From the NCBI GenBank assembly GCA_001626925.1, contig LUOR01000005.1, positions 1 to 64,000 on the forward strand: a stretch of DNA of 64,000 nt. The letters run 5' to 3'. Below, one piece after another: positions 18,288-28,116 of this stretch (its first letter is position 1; the number at the start of each line of letters is the position of its first letter). The stretch comes from Moraxellaceae bacterium REDSEA-S32_B1 (GTDB lineage: Bacteria > Pseudomonadota > Gammaproteobacteria > Pseudomonadales > Moraxellaceae). Under the pieces are notes generated by a model, which searched no databases, was not told the origin of the DNA, and saw only the letters and a program-made list of their open reading frames with translations. Both the position numbers and the translations under genes were made by a program.

Positions 18288-19583
18288 CTAGGCTTGATCA
18301 GCACGAGGCACGATTGATTCATCATGCGCATTGGCTTTTGGACCAAGCAAAATCTCTGCACGCATCTTCTGTGCAGTTTGCGCACAGTCATTATTCATAC
18401 CTTGCAAAAGTACCGCATCACGAGTCAGTGCATTAGACGGATTCGGAAGATTTAAAAACTCGTAGCAATGACGGACATCTTTAAAACTTGGACGGGTTAA
18501 ATAAATCGCTGTTTCTTTGGCATGAAGATATTGTGCCAAACGAATCGCAGACTTATCTGCGGACAATTGCATACTCGGTAAAGCTTCTGCAATCGCACAG
18601 CGGGTTTGTAAGATAAAGCGTTTTTCATCTCGCATACGCTTATACACTGCTTCAAATATCAGCTGAAAAACAACCGAAACCTGAATAATGGCAGGAATCG
18701 CATTCATCGCTTTTTTATTAACACGCACCAATGCGCCATCGTCATAAAACGGCTGAATAATTTCTAAATCCGTTTCACTCAATTGATAATGCTTTTGACA
18801 TAGCGCAACGGTTTTATTTAAAAACACTTGTGACAAATTAAAATAAGATTGCGCTGTATGTTGATTGACCGTGCCTAAAAGTTGTTTTGGATCATAATGT
18901 TGCACGCTCAGATAAATATGTTCTGAATCTTGCGTGGTCTGTAAAGGATCTTTGACGTTTAACTCGGCATGGGGACGTTGATACAGTTGCTGTGCTTTGG
19001 CAATGGCAAGACTGGCTTGATGTTTTTCATGCTCAACTGCTTCTGCAAGACGTTGAATCTCATGCTTTAATAAAGCTTCACGTTTCATCTTATTTAGAAA
19101 TTCTGAACGTGTTGGGCGGGCAATGGTGCGGTAACCAACCCATAAGCTAAAATGTAAAATCAGTGAAATCAGTAGCGGTAACCATTGATTGCGAAGCAAC
19201 TCACCAATACTTGGCTTAATTAAAGTCACTTCGATACGACCAACTTTTTGCTCATTGACCATCGCATCACGAACAAAGACATCACCTTGACGGGTTTTAT
19301 TTGCACCTGCGGTCGCCAAGACACGATCATCATGATCCAGCACACGTAATGAGGCAATACTCGGATTGGTCGCATATCGAGAGGCCAGCAGTGCCAATGC
19401 CACAGTATTTGGCGGTGCAAGCTCACTCATGCTGTCGGCAACCAACTGACGAGTCAATAGCTCGCCTTGAATTGCACGATTATCCTTTAAAAAATAATTG
19501 GTTGCGACCACGATAAGAATACCGTGCAAAACAAAACTCAGGATCAGTAGGCTTGCAAAAAGCCCTTGTCGAGGTGCATTCAA
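18288..19583 (-). CDS. AhpA/YtjB-like membrane protein, divergent from serB
   Basis: N-terminal TM, periplasmic segment, second TM; neighbourhood matches the ytjB-serB arrangement. Confidence 0.55.
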   Translation of the reverse strand: MNAPRQGLFASLLILSFVLHGILIVVATNYFLKDNRAIQGELLTRQLVADSMSELAPPNTVALALLASRYATNPSIASLRVLDHDDRVLATAGANKTRQGDVFVRDAMVNEQKVGRIEVTLIKPSIGELLRNQWLPLLISLILHFSLWVGYRTIARPTRSEFLNKMKREALLKHEIQRLAEAVEHEKHQASLAIAKAQQLYQRPHAELNVKDPLQTTQDSEHIYLSVQHYDPKQLLGTVNQHTAQSYFNLSQVFLNKTVALCQKHYQLSETDLEIIQPFYDDGALVRVNKKAMNAIPAIIQVSVVFQLIFEAVYKRMRDEKRFILQTRCAIAEALPSMQLSADKSAIRLAQYLHAKETAIYLTRPSFKDVRHCYEFLNLPNPSNALTRDAVLLQGMNNDCAQTAQKMRAEILLGPKANAHDESIVPRADQA

Positions 19584-19668
19584 GTTAAAACTTCCAAAGC
19601 AATTCGTTGCAATTTAGATTATCATTCTAGCCAGTGAATCGAATATTAGCCCAATTTAGCAAAAGCAC

Positions 19669-20901
19669 ATGCAAGAAATCATTCTTATATCCTTTTTAGG
19701 ATCTGACCAACCTAATCAGTTTACCCGACTTATGCAAGTGTTGTCTGTACATCGTTTGCAGATTCTTGATGTAGGGCAAGCAGTTATTCATAACCAATTG
19801 ACCTTAGGCATCGTGGTCAGCTCAGATGATCAGACCGCAACTGCTTTGGCGATGCGTGAAATTTTAATTCTCGCGCAAGATATAGGCTTAACTGTTCGTT
19901 TTAAACCAATCCCTGCCAATGAATATCAACAGTGGGTTGCCGACGGTGGTCGCACCAAATATATCGTGACCGCACTGGCGCCAGAGTTGACTGCTTCACA
20001 TCTGCAATCGGTGACTAAAATTGTATCAGATCAAGGCTTTAATATCGAAACGGTAACACGCCTGTCAGGTCGATTAGAACTTGAAGCGAATAATGTAGAA
20101 CAGCAATCGCATGAAAATGTCGCCTGTATTCAATTTGGTTTAAGCGGTCAAATGCTTGATGCACAAGCGATGCGTTCGGCATGTATGCTGATGAGTGCAC
20201 AGCACAATATGGACATTGCGGTACAAGAGGACAATGTTTACCGCCGTAATCGTCGCCTTGTTTGCTTTGATATGGACTCGACTCTGATCACCCAAGAAGT
20301 GATTGATGAATTGGCACTAGAAGCAGGTGTCGGTGAGCAAGTTGCAGAGATTACTGAACGTGCTATGCAAGGTGAACTCGATTTTCAGCAAAGCTTCCGT
20401 GCTCGTGTGGCATTACTGAAAGGTCTAGATGCCAGTGTATTACCTCAAATCGCTGAGCGCCTGACCATTACTGATGGTGCAGAACGCCTAATTTCTACTT
20501 TAAAATCACTGGGCTACAAAACGGCAATTTTGTCTGGTGGTTTTCAATATTTTGCAGAATATTTACAACAAAAACTCGGCATTGATGAAGTCCACGCCAA
20601 TATTCTTGATGTGGAAAATGGTGTCGTGACAGGTGTCGTCAAAGGCGATATCGTTGATGGCGCTCGCAAAGCATTGTTACTGCAACAGCTCTCTGAAAAG
20701 TTCGGCATTTCAACGGAACAAGTGATCGCTGTAGGTGATGGCGCAAATGACTTGCCGATGCTTTCACTTGCAGGTTTGGGCGTGGCATTTCGTGCAAAAC
20801 CATTGGTGCGTGAAAATGCAAATCAAGCGATTTCTAGCGTTGGATTGGACGGAATTCTCTATCTTTTGGGCTTACATGACAAAGATTTGTACCGTGCCTA
20901 A
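19669..20901 (+). CDS. serB: Phosphoserine phosphatase with N-terminal ACT domains
   Basis: CFDMDSTLITQEVIDELA, ILSGGFQYFAEYL, VGDGANDLPML. Confidence 0.96.
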   Translation: MQEIILISFLGSDQPNQFTRLMQVLSVHRLQILDVGQAVIHNQLTLGIVVSSDDQTATALAMREILILAQDIGLTVRFKPIPANEYQQWVADGGRTKYIVTALAPELTASHLQSVTKIVSDQGFNIETVTRLSGRLELEANNVEQQSHENVACIQFGLSGQMLDAQAMRSACMLMSAQHNMDIAVQEDNVYRRNRRLVCFDMDSTLITQEVIDELALEAGVGEQVAEITERAMQGELDFQQSFRARVALLKGLDASVLPQIAERLTITDGAERLISTLKSLGYKTAILSGGFQYFAEYLQQKLGIDEVHANILDVENGVVTGVVKGDIVDGARKALLLQQLSEKFGISTEQVIAVGDGANDLPMLSLAGLGVAFRAKPLVRENANQAISSVGLDGILYLLGLHDKDLYRA

Positions 20902-20913
20902 AAATCATATAAC

Positions 20914-20929
20914 CTACTATATGTTGTGT
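20914..20929 (+). promoter_or_regulatory. NrdR-box-like sequence ctactatatgttgtgt
   Basis: Close to consensus acaCwAtATaTwGtgt; inverted relative to 21103-21118. Confidence 0.35.
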
Positions 20930-21102
20930 GTGGAGTTTATAAAATAAGCTCTGCATATCTGATGTATTACTTTTGTAATTACAACGTGATTTAAATAAAA
21001 TATTCATAAAAAACAATAATTTAAATATGACAATCTTGTCATGAAAAAAAACTTGAATAGGCGATAAGTGGCGATAAAGCACACGACTTATATGAAAAAC
21101 CC

Positions 21103-21118
21103 ACACAACATATAGTGT
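21103..21118 (-). promoter_or_regulatory. NrdR-box-like sequence (minus strand acactatatgttgtgt)
   Basis: Differs at one position from the degenerate NrdR consensus. Confidence 0.4.
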
Positions 21119-21346
21119 TTGCTAGGGTTAGCTAAAAACGATAAATTGCTGAGAAAACATACGGCGACACTCTGTGTCGCAAAGCATAATTTTAGGGCTT
21201 TTTTTCAGAGAAAAAACTTGCATAATCAATCTAAGCACAAAAAGGTTTGTGCATAAAAAATGATCTGTGTGTCAGTAGCAAGATTGCCAAGATAAAACAA
21301 AGGCAAGGCTTGCATAGCGTAGGATCTATTTTGTAGGAGAGTTTTA

Positions 21347-21658
21347 ATGTTTACATTAAATTTAGCCACAATCATCGGGGGATCATTGGTTGGCTTGGCT
21401 GTATTACTCATCGCATTTTCACAATACCGTCATTGGTTAGTGTTTATGTGTGCAGGGATGGTGTTTTGGGGTGGACTTGAACTATTACGTGCTGGTATTC
21501 AAAGCGTAGTAGATATGCCACTACTTTACGGTTATGTAAGCGCAATGATGGTGTGTTTATTTGCTTTCACCGTAGCCATTGCATTGAATGACCGTCGCTT
21601 GGCACGACAAGACACCAAAGTCAAATATATTGAGCATACGCCAGTATACGATGACTAA
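21347..21658 (+). CDS. Small membrane protein (103 aa), unknown function
   Basis: Several hydrophobic segments; plausible start. Confidence 0.7.
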   Translation: MFTLNLATIIGGSLVGLAVLLIAFSQYRHWLVFMCAGMVFWGGLELLRAGIQSVVDMPLLYGYVSAMMVCLFAFTVAIALNDRRLARQDTKVKYIEHTPVYDD

Positions 21659-21862
21659 GTCCGCAATATTTTCTACGCCAATGTGAGTTCATTTGCGTAC
21701 GAGGGCAGTGTTGAGTTTAATTTTACAGTCATTTTCTCTGACCCTATATTTATTCATATTGACTAAATCGCAACAACGATAATCTCGAAAAGTCATCTAT
21801 TTTTTGCATTGAATATGCTAGCATCGACACAACTACAATATGTCGTAAAAAAGATTAGGAAC

Positions 21863-22348
21863 ATGTCGATGAAATTGTCATCTTTACCTGTAATTAAACT
21901 CCCTGTAGTTGATGTCACTACAGATCCACTTGATTTGCTGATCACGGGTCTTGTACTTCGTATGAAACAATTGGCGCGTACTAGCCCTCAGTTTATTGAA
22001 CTGATTTATGATCGTAGCTTCCGTATTGAGATCGGTACTGTGCAAGGTGTCGCTCGTCAGATCATCATTGATCAAGGCAAAGTATCAACTGCTGCGAGTG
22101 TGACGCAATCAGCAGATTTTAAAATCCAATTTGTTGACAGTGAATATGCGGTAAAAACCTTAATGAAAGGTGATCCAACCGCATTCATGACAGGTATGCA
22201 GTCTGGCAATATCAAAATGGAAGGTGATTTTTCATTATTGGTGTGGTTTAACCAAGTGGCAAAATTGGTTGTGCCGAAGATTCCGAAGCCTATAAAGCAG
22301 CGCATCAAACAAGCACGTCAATTCTTAAAAGACAAAACTGGACGTTAA
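21863..22348 (+). CDS. SCP2 sterol-binding-domain-like protein
   Basis: FRIEIGTVQGVARQIIIDQG..ADFKIQFVDSEYAVKTLMKGDPTAFMTGMQSGNIKMEGDFSLLVWFNQVAKL. Confidence 0.75.
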   Translation: MSMKLSSLPVIKLPVVDVTTDPLDLLITGLVLRMKQLARTSPQFIELIYDRSFRIEIGTVQGVARQIIIDQGKVSTAASVTQSADFKIQFVDSEYAVKTLMKGDPTAFMTGMQSGNIKMEGDFSLLVWFNQVAKLVVPKIPKPIKQRIKQARQFLKDKTGR

Positions 22349-22357
22349 ATCCTTCAA

Positions 22358-22387
22358 AATCCTCCTTTATTCAGGGGGATTTTTTTA
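22358..22387 (+). terminator. Rho-independent terminator
   Basis: aatcctcctttattcagggggattttttt. Confidence 0.7.
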
Positions 22388-22407
22388 CCCTGCAATTTGT
22401 CGAGATT

Positions 22408-22848
22408 TTATTCCACTTCAAGCATAAAGCTGACAGGGCCATCATTAATCAGATGCACCTGCATATCTGCGCCAAAAACGCCTGAAGCAACATGTTCATA
22501 TTGACTACGCAGATAGTCTAATAAGTCATCATATAACGCTTTCGCTTCCACTGGTGGCATCGAAGGTGCAAAGTCTGGGCGCAGTCCTTTTTGGGTATTG
22601 GCGTATAGTGTAAATTGTGAAATCAATAAAACGCCACCATTCGCTTGGGCGACATTCCAACCCATTTTGCCATTTTCATCATCGAAGACACGATATTTCA
22701 AGACTTTATCAATGAGCTTTTTGCCTTTGTCTAATGTATCTTCACTTCCAATACCAAGTAGCACGACTAAGCCTTGATCAATTTGCCCAACAATTTTGTT
22801 ATCGACGCTGACATGTGCAGACTTGGAACGCTGAATAAATGCACGCAA
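22408..22848 (-). CDS. dtd: D-aminoacyl-tRNA deacylase, probable TTG start
   Basis: RAFIQRSKSAHVSVDNKIVGQI; GWNVAQANGGVLLISQFTLYA; first family-conserved residue is at a TTG codon. Confidence 0.92.
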   Translation of the reverse strand: MRAFIQRSKSAHVSVDNKIVGQIDQGLVVLLGIGSEDTLDKGKKLIDKVLKYRVFDDENGKMGWNVAQANGGVLLISQFTLYANTQKGLRPDFAPSMPPVEAKALYDDLLDYLRSQYEHVASGVFGADMQVHLINDGPVSFMLEVE

Positions 22849-22929
22849 AATAAAACGCCTCAATGAATGATTGAAGCGAATTGTAAGATGCTCGGTATTG
22901 ATCTGCAACAAGACAGATCCATTCAGACC

Positions 22930-23487
22930 TTAAGAAGCCAATTTAGACTCGACTTCTGTACGCAGATGATTATAACGATTGATATAGTTCTGCTGCATAC
23001 TCTTATAGCGATCTAGTCGGCTATTCACAGCATTTGGATTATCCACCAAAGCTACGATTTGCATGGTGCTATAGTTCAGTTGCATCACTGCATTACGTAG
23101 TCTAGCCACTTCTGGCGTGTGCACATGCAATTGTTTAAATTGCTGATTTTGACTATCTAAAGTGCCTGCAAGATCACGTAGTTCTTGACGGACTTTGCTG
23201 TTGGTGGTTTGCTTGCTTGATGCAAGATCAAGCTGATCATCGAACTGCATAAATAAAGAGTTTTGCTGTGTACGAATCTGATCAAAGGCTTTTAAGTCTT
23301 TAATCAATTTCGCTTGGTAAGCTTCATCAGGACGTTCTTCTTGCGTCATGCCTGTCAGTTGCTCAAGCGTGTCTTTACAACCCACTTGCGTCAGTGCAAT
23401 GGCAAAAATACATGCTGTCATGACAGCTTTTGACGCCTTACCCCTAAGAGCGTCATTCAACGTATTCAACGCGGGAAATATTTGCAT
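22930..23487 (-). CDS. Hypothetical protein with lipobox-like ALTQVGC
   Basis: Signal-like N-terminus MTACIFAIALTQVGCKD. Confidence 0.65.
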   Translation of the reverse strand: MQIFPALNTLNDALRGKASKAVMTACIFAIALTQVGCKDTLEQLTGMTQEERPDEAYQAKLIKDLKAFDQIRTQQNSLFMQFDDQLDLASSKQTTNSKVRQELRDLAGTLDSQNQQFKQLHVHTPEVARLRNAVMQLNYSTMQIVALVDNPNAVNSRLDRYKSMQQNYINRYNHLRTEVESKLAS

Positions 23488-23589
23488 TGTTGTTCCCTTT
23501 TTCAAAGTTTTGTTAGTTTATCATCAAAATTACCGAAGCTTTTATACACAATGCTTAAATATTAATCAAGTATTATATACAAATGTACA

Positions 23590-24948
23590 TCAAATTAGGC
23601 GATGGATGGTTTTTCGCTTCCAAACAAATTGATAGTACAAGCCCTGAAAAATAAATAAAAAGACAAATGCCGTGGCATAGCCATACCAAATGCCTTCAAG
23701 CCCCCACCAACGACTAAATAAATAGGCGAGAGGCACTTCGATCAACAAAATACAAGCGACATTAATCAGCATCGGTTGGATGACATGACCACTGGCTCGC
23801 ATGATCGCTACGAAGACTCCACTTGCACCAAAAAATAGAATCGACCACAGCACGATAAAGAGCAATTGCTGACCGAGTTCAATGACATGCGGTTCAGTGA
23901 TAAATAGCGCCATTAAATATTTCGATGCCAAATAGCCGATAAGAATCAATGAGCCTGTGAGTGCAATATTCATTGCTAGTGCTGTACGAGTCACCCGAGT
24001 GACGGCATCAGCGTGATTTGAGCCGATGGCTTGGGCGGCAAAGATCGAGGCTGCGATAGAAATCGAAATTGCAGGGAATTGTATATAGTTTAAAACTTGG
24101 TTGACTGCACCATAAGCGGCGGTGGCTTCTGAGCCAAAGCGGTTGACTAAGCCGACGATGACTAACCCTGCGATCGAAGTTGTAACCATTTGAATGCCAG
24201 TTGGCACGCTGAGCCGAAGTATGAGTTTGCTCATCTTTGGCTGATGGCGAATCTGTTTCAAAATTTCCATATCAACTTTGAGCGGATGATTTTTCACCTT
24301 CATATAGAAAAATAGGAAAATTAAAACCAGTAAATAGCCAAGAATCGTGGCAATCGCAGGAGCGATGATTCCTAATTGTGGAAAACCAAAATAACCTTTG
24401 ATCAGCGTTGGTGTGACGATCAACCCGACGATGCTTGTGAGTCCCAAGGCGATCATTGGTGTAACACTATCACCGACACCACGAATGATTGAGGTGTAGA
24501 TAATATATAGAAAAATCAGTGGACTACCTGCAAGCATCCATTGTACGAAAGGTAAAGACAAGTGCATGATCTCATCATCTGTACCTAATAATCGGAGCAA
24601 CTCTTCGGCAAAATAGACACCAAAAATGGCAATTAGCGTGCCACCGATCAAGGTCATAAACAGCGTTGAACCGATGATGCGTTGTAATTTGTCATGATCT
24701 CGTGCACCCCAAGCTTGCCCGATTAATACGGTACAACCCGCGGACAAACCGATAATAAATGCAAGTAAGGTAAACAAAATCGGGAAGAAAACCGCAACTG
24801 CAGCGATTGCATCGACGCCCATCATCTGCCCGACGAAAACAGTATTAATCGTGCCTGATAAGCTTTGTAAAATATTGGTGGCGATCAGAGGAAGAAGAAA
24901 AAATAAAAATCGTTTCCAAAACGCTGACGAGGGTTGAGCAACTTCCAT
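23590..24948 (-). CDS. MATE family efflux transporter
   Basis: 452-aa polytopic protein with MATE-type N-terminus (LLPLIATNILQSLSGTINTVFVGQMMGVDAIAAVAV). Confidence 0.92.
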   Translation of the reverse strand: MEVAQPSSAFWKRFLFFLLPLIATNILQSLSGTINTVFVGQMMGVDAIAAVAVFFPILFTLLAFIIGLSAGCTVLIGQAWGARDHDKLQRIIGSTLFMTLIGGTLIAIFGVYFAEELLRLLGTDDEIMHLSLPFVQWMLAGSPLIFLYIIYTSIIRGVGDSVTPMIALGLTSIVGLIVTPTLIKGYFGFPQLGIIAPAIATILGYLLVLIFLFFYMKVKNHPLKVDMEILKQIRHQPKMSKLILRLSVPTGIQMVTTSIAGLVIVGLVNRFGSEATAAYGAVNQVLNYIQFPAISISIAASIFAAQAIGSNHADAVTRVTRTALAMNIALTGSLILIGYLASKYLMALFITEPHVIELGQQLLFIVLWSILFFGASGVFVAIMRASGHVIQPMLINVACILLIEVPLAYLFSRWWGLEGIWYGYATAFVFLFIFQGLYYQFVWKRKTIHRLI

Positions 24949-25079
24949 GTGAAAATCTTATTTTGATAGTGCAATTTAAGCACTCATTCTACGCTGATTC
25001 GACGTGAAAACTAGCACGGATTTGTAGCGAGCCGTTTTCGCAACCTAGATGTTTTTAGTGAATTGATTGTCGGTGAAAA

Positions 25080-26090
25080 CTATTTAGGCGCAATGGGTAA
25101 ATGTTGTTTTCGCCATTGCTGTGGTGTGTGCTTCGTCCACAGTTTAAAAGCACGTTGAAAAGCACTTTGTTCGGAATAACCGAGTAACAGCGCAATCTCG
25201 TGCAAACTCAAATGTGGATCTTGCAAATATTTAAAAGCAAGCATTTGGCGAATGGCCTGTACACGCTCTTGAAAAGTGGTGTTTTGACTTTGCAAATGGC
25301 GCTGAAGCTGTCTGACTGAGGTGTGCAGTTGTACTGCAATATATTCAATATTGAGTTGTTGCTTTTGCAGTTGTTTTAAAATCGCCTGTTGCAATCGCTC
25401 ATCAAGTTGCGTGGTATGTGGCAATTCTTTGAGCAATGTCTGCGCTTGCGCAGTGAGTAAATCTTGCAAGGTTTGATCGGCATGACGAATCGGCTTACTT
25501 AAGATATGACTTGGTAAAACGATCTGCGCAGTAGGCTGTGAAAATAGCACAGGACAACCGAAATAGCGTTGATAAATCATCGTATCTTTTGGTGCAGCGT
25601 GCATGAAATCCACTTGGATCAGCTCGACATCATCAATGTGCAAAAAATGCCGAAAAAACTGATACATAATCGCAATGGCAATCTCATTGGTGATCTGTGT
25701 GGTAAATACTTTGGGGACATCCCAACCGATGATGAGATGATCTTGATCTTGCTGAAAGATCAATGGACTGCCGTCATAAATCAGCCGATAAAAATCATGG
25801 TAACGTAATAATGCCTCGCCAAGATGTTCGCAACTTTGAGCCAAATAACCAAGTACGCCAAGATGTTTGAGCTCGACATATTTGGCAATTTCTAAGCCGA
25901 GTGCAGGTTGATCTAGCTGTTGACCCAGTTCATTGAGCAATAGATACCAGACTTGATAATCAAATCGCTCTAGGTTCTGTACCTGTAGTAGTTGTGCAGG
26001 CATCGTGATTTGATTGGCTTGGCAATATTTAAATAATAAATCGCCCAAACCACCGTATACCGAGCCTTGATAGCTTGTGATCTGTTGCAT
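25080..26090 (-). CDS. AraC family transcriptional regulator
   Basis: C-terminal HTH: HLSLHEIALLLGYSEQSAFQRAFKLWTKHTPQQWRK. Confidence 0.93.
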   Translation of the reverse strand: MQQITSYQGSVYGGLGDLLFKYCQANQITMPAQLLQVQNLERFDYQVWYLLLNELGQQLDQPALGLEIAKYVELKHLGVLGYLAQSCEHLGEALLRYHDFYRLIYDGSPLIFQQDQDHLIIGWDVPKVFTTQITNEIAIAIMYQFFRHFLHIDDVELIQVDFMHAAPKDTMIYQRYFGCPVLFSQPTAQIVLPSHILSKPIRHADQTLQDLLTAQAQTLLKELPHTTQLDERLQQAILKQLQKQQLNIEYIAVQLHTSVRQLQRHLQSQNTTFQERVQAIRQMLAFKYLQDPHLSLHEIALLLGYSEQSAFQRAFKLWTKHTPQQWRKQHLPIAPK

Positions 26091-26206
26091 CCTTGCACCA
26101 TTTTTTAAATAAAGTGAGCAATAAAATGGTTATAAATCTTCTGTCGTAATTTGTCAATCAAACGCCGATGAAGTGTCAATACGCTACCTTTTCCTCGCTC
26201 TACACT

Positions 26207-26474
26207 AGGGTCTGTTGACGTTTCAGACATGCATTGTGTTATCAGCTAAAACTACAGAAACGAGGCATGAAACGAAGGGAATGGTCACTCCCTTGCCAAG
26301 TTTCATAACGAAGTTTATGGCAGTTTTAGCGATAACCCTTCGGGACTAGGATGTTTTTTGCCGCTACGTCGTTAGGAAAGAGTCATTTAGAATGACTAAA
26401 TTTCCTCATTCCTGCCTAGTATCGTCTAAAAAACATCCATAGTCGCAAGCATCTGTGAAATGTCAACAGACCCT
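26207..26474. mobile_element. MITE-like non-autonomous element, ~268 bp, TIR GGGTCTGTTGAC(G/A)TTTCA, probable TA target duplication
   Basis: Ends agggtctgttgacgtttcagacatgc and gcatctgtgaaatgtcaacagaccct are near-perfect inverted repeats; no ORF inside; TA on both sides. Confidence 0.8.
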
Positions 26475-26502
26475 AAATATAGAAAATAAATAGGTAGTTT
26501 TT

Positions 26503-27159
26503 ATGATTAAGGGATTTGTTGCAGGATTGATCGTTGCTAATGCCTTTGAATGGGTAGCACATAAATATATTTTGCATGGTACACACCGAGCAGGTAAGCC
26601 GAGATTTAGTCCTGTGCCACGCAGTATGAAGTCGCATTGGGAGCATCATCGTGAAGTGCGTAAGCAAGAATTTGAAGATGATGGCTATGTACAAGGTCTG
26701 AGCAACTGGCGTACCAAAAATGAAGTGGTGTCACTAGGAATCGTTGCGGTAACGACAAGTGCTATGTTTTATCCATTCTCAAAAGGCATGGCAGCTGCGG
26801 CATGGTATAGCGCATTCAACTATTATTATATCCATCGCCGTGCGCACCTTGAACCTGATTGGGCGAAAGCAAAAATTCCGTGGCACTATGACCATCACAT
26901 GAATGCCAATCAAGATGCCAATTGGTGTGTGACCAAGCCGTGGTTTGACTATGTGATGGGCACACGTGTGGTGTCGTCAGCAGATTTGCAAGAGCGCAAT
27001 CCACTGGGCGTCAATTTGCCAAAATTTATTGAAACGCCATTGAAACAACTGGTGAAACAATATTTCCCTGCCAAATATGTGCAAAAATCGGTGTCAAAGA
27101 AAAGCTCAGAAAATCAATCGAAAGATGCTGAAGCGCAAGACGTACTTTCAATTGCATAA
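26503..27159 (+). CDS. Fatty acid hydroxylase/sterol desaturase superfamily protein
   Basis: His-rich motifs HKYILH, HWEHH, HRRAH, HYDHH. Confidence 0.82.
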   Translation: MIKGFVAGLIVANAFEWVAHKYILHGTHRAGKPRFSPVPRSMKSHWEHHREVRKQEFEDDGYVQGLSNWRTKNEVVSLGIVAVTTSAMFYPFSKGMAAAAWYSAFNYYYIHRRAHLEPDWAKAKIPWHYDHHMNANQDANWCVTKPWFDYVMGTRVVSSADLQERNPLGVNLPKFIETPLKQLVKQYFPAKYVQKSVSKKSSENQSKDAEAQDVLSIA

Positions 27160-27315
27160 ATCTGTGTCTAAAACTTAAAACAAAACACTCAGCTTTATCA
27201 AAGCAGTTTTCATCAAAGCAATCCATAGTTTAGGATTGCTTATTTTTTTCGACCGCTATATTCTTAAAAACATAATGAAACTTAACACATCAATTTCCCT
27301 TTTGAGAAAACTCCC

Positions 27316-28116
27316 ATGACTCATTCCAACAGCTATCGTGCGATTAAAAAATTATTTAAAACGATGAGCATCATTGCTTTGACTGGATTTTCCATGATGA
27401 GTTATGCCGAAGGATCAACCACCGTCTTTGCGGCCGCAAGTCTGACCAATGCCATGCAAGACATCGAAAAGCTCTATGAGCAAACTTATAAAACCGATGT
27501 GAAAACCTCATTTGCAGGCTCATCGACTTTGGCAAAGCAGATCAAAGCAGGCGCACCAGTGGATATTTACATGTCTGCGGATTTGCAATGGATGGATTAT
27601 TTGCAAAAACAAGGACAGGTGAATCCAAAAAATCGAGTGAATTTACTCGGTAATTCGCTCGTTTGGATTGCGCCGAAACAGCAAAAAACAAAACTCGATG
27701 TGAAACAAGGCGCAGTACCAGACCTTGTAAAAAATAGCCGAATCTGTACAGGCGATACCAGTAGCGTGCCTGTGGGTAAATATGCCAAAGCGGCACTCAC
27801 TTCACTGGATTGGTGGACGGCGGTACAACCAAAACTTGTAGAAACTGAAGACGTGCGTGGTGCACTGACTTTTGTGGAACGTGGTGAATGTCAGCTCGGG
27901 ATTGTCTATGCTACCGATGCTGCGATTAGCGATAAAGTCAAAGTCGTTGGCACATTCCCTGTAGGAAGCTATCCTGCGGTGGTGTATCCTGTGGCGAAAC
28001 TTGATCAATCCACAGAAACACAACGTATGTATCAGTTTATCCAAAGTAAAAAAGCAGAACCGATCTTTAAAAAATATGGCTTCATTCCGCTTCATCCAAC
28101 TGCAAAACGTAAATAA
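27316..28116 (+). CDS. modA: Molybdate ABC transporter substrate-binding protein
   Basis: FAAASLTNAMQDI, FAGSSTLAKQIKAGAPVDIYMSAD. Confidence 0.95.
   Translation: MTHSNSYRAIKKLFKTMSIIALTGFSMMSYAEGSTTVFAAASLTNAMQDIEKLYEQTYKTDVKTSFAGSSTLAKQIKAGAPVDIYMSADLQWMDYLQKQGQVNPKNRVNLLGNSLVWIAPKQQKTKLDVKQGAVPDLVKNSRICTGDTSSVPVGKYAKAALTSLDWWTAVQPKLVETEDVRGALTFVERGECQLGIVYATDAAISDKVKVVGTFPVGSYPAVVYPVAKLDQSTETQRMYQFIQSKKAEPIFKKYGFIPLHPTAKRK

Noticed and set aside
20913-21119. MITE or IS relic bounded by the ACTATATGTTGTGTG inverted repeat
   Set aside because: Similarity between the ends stops after about 15 bp plus two G residues, no target duplication is visible, and each end resembles a protein-binding palindrome.
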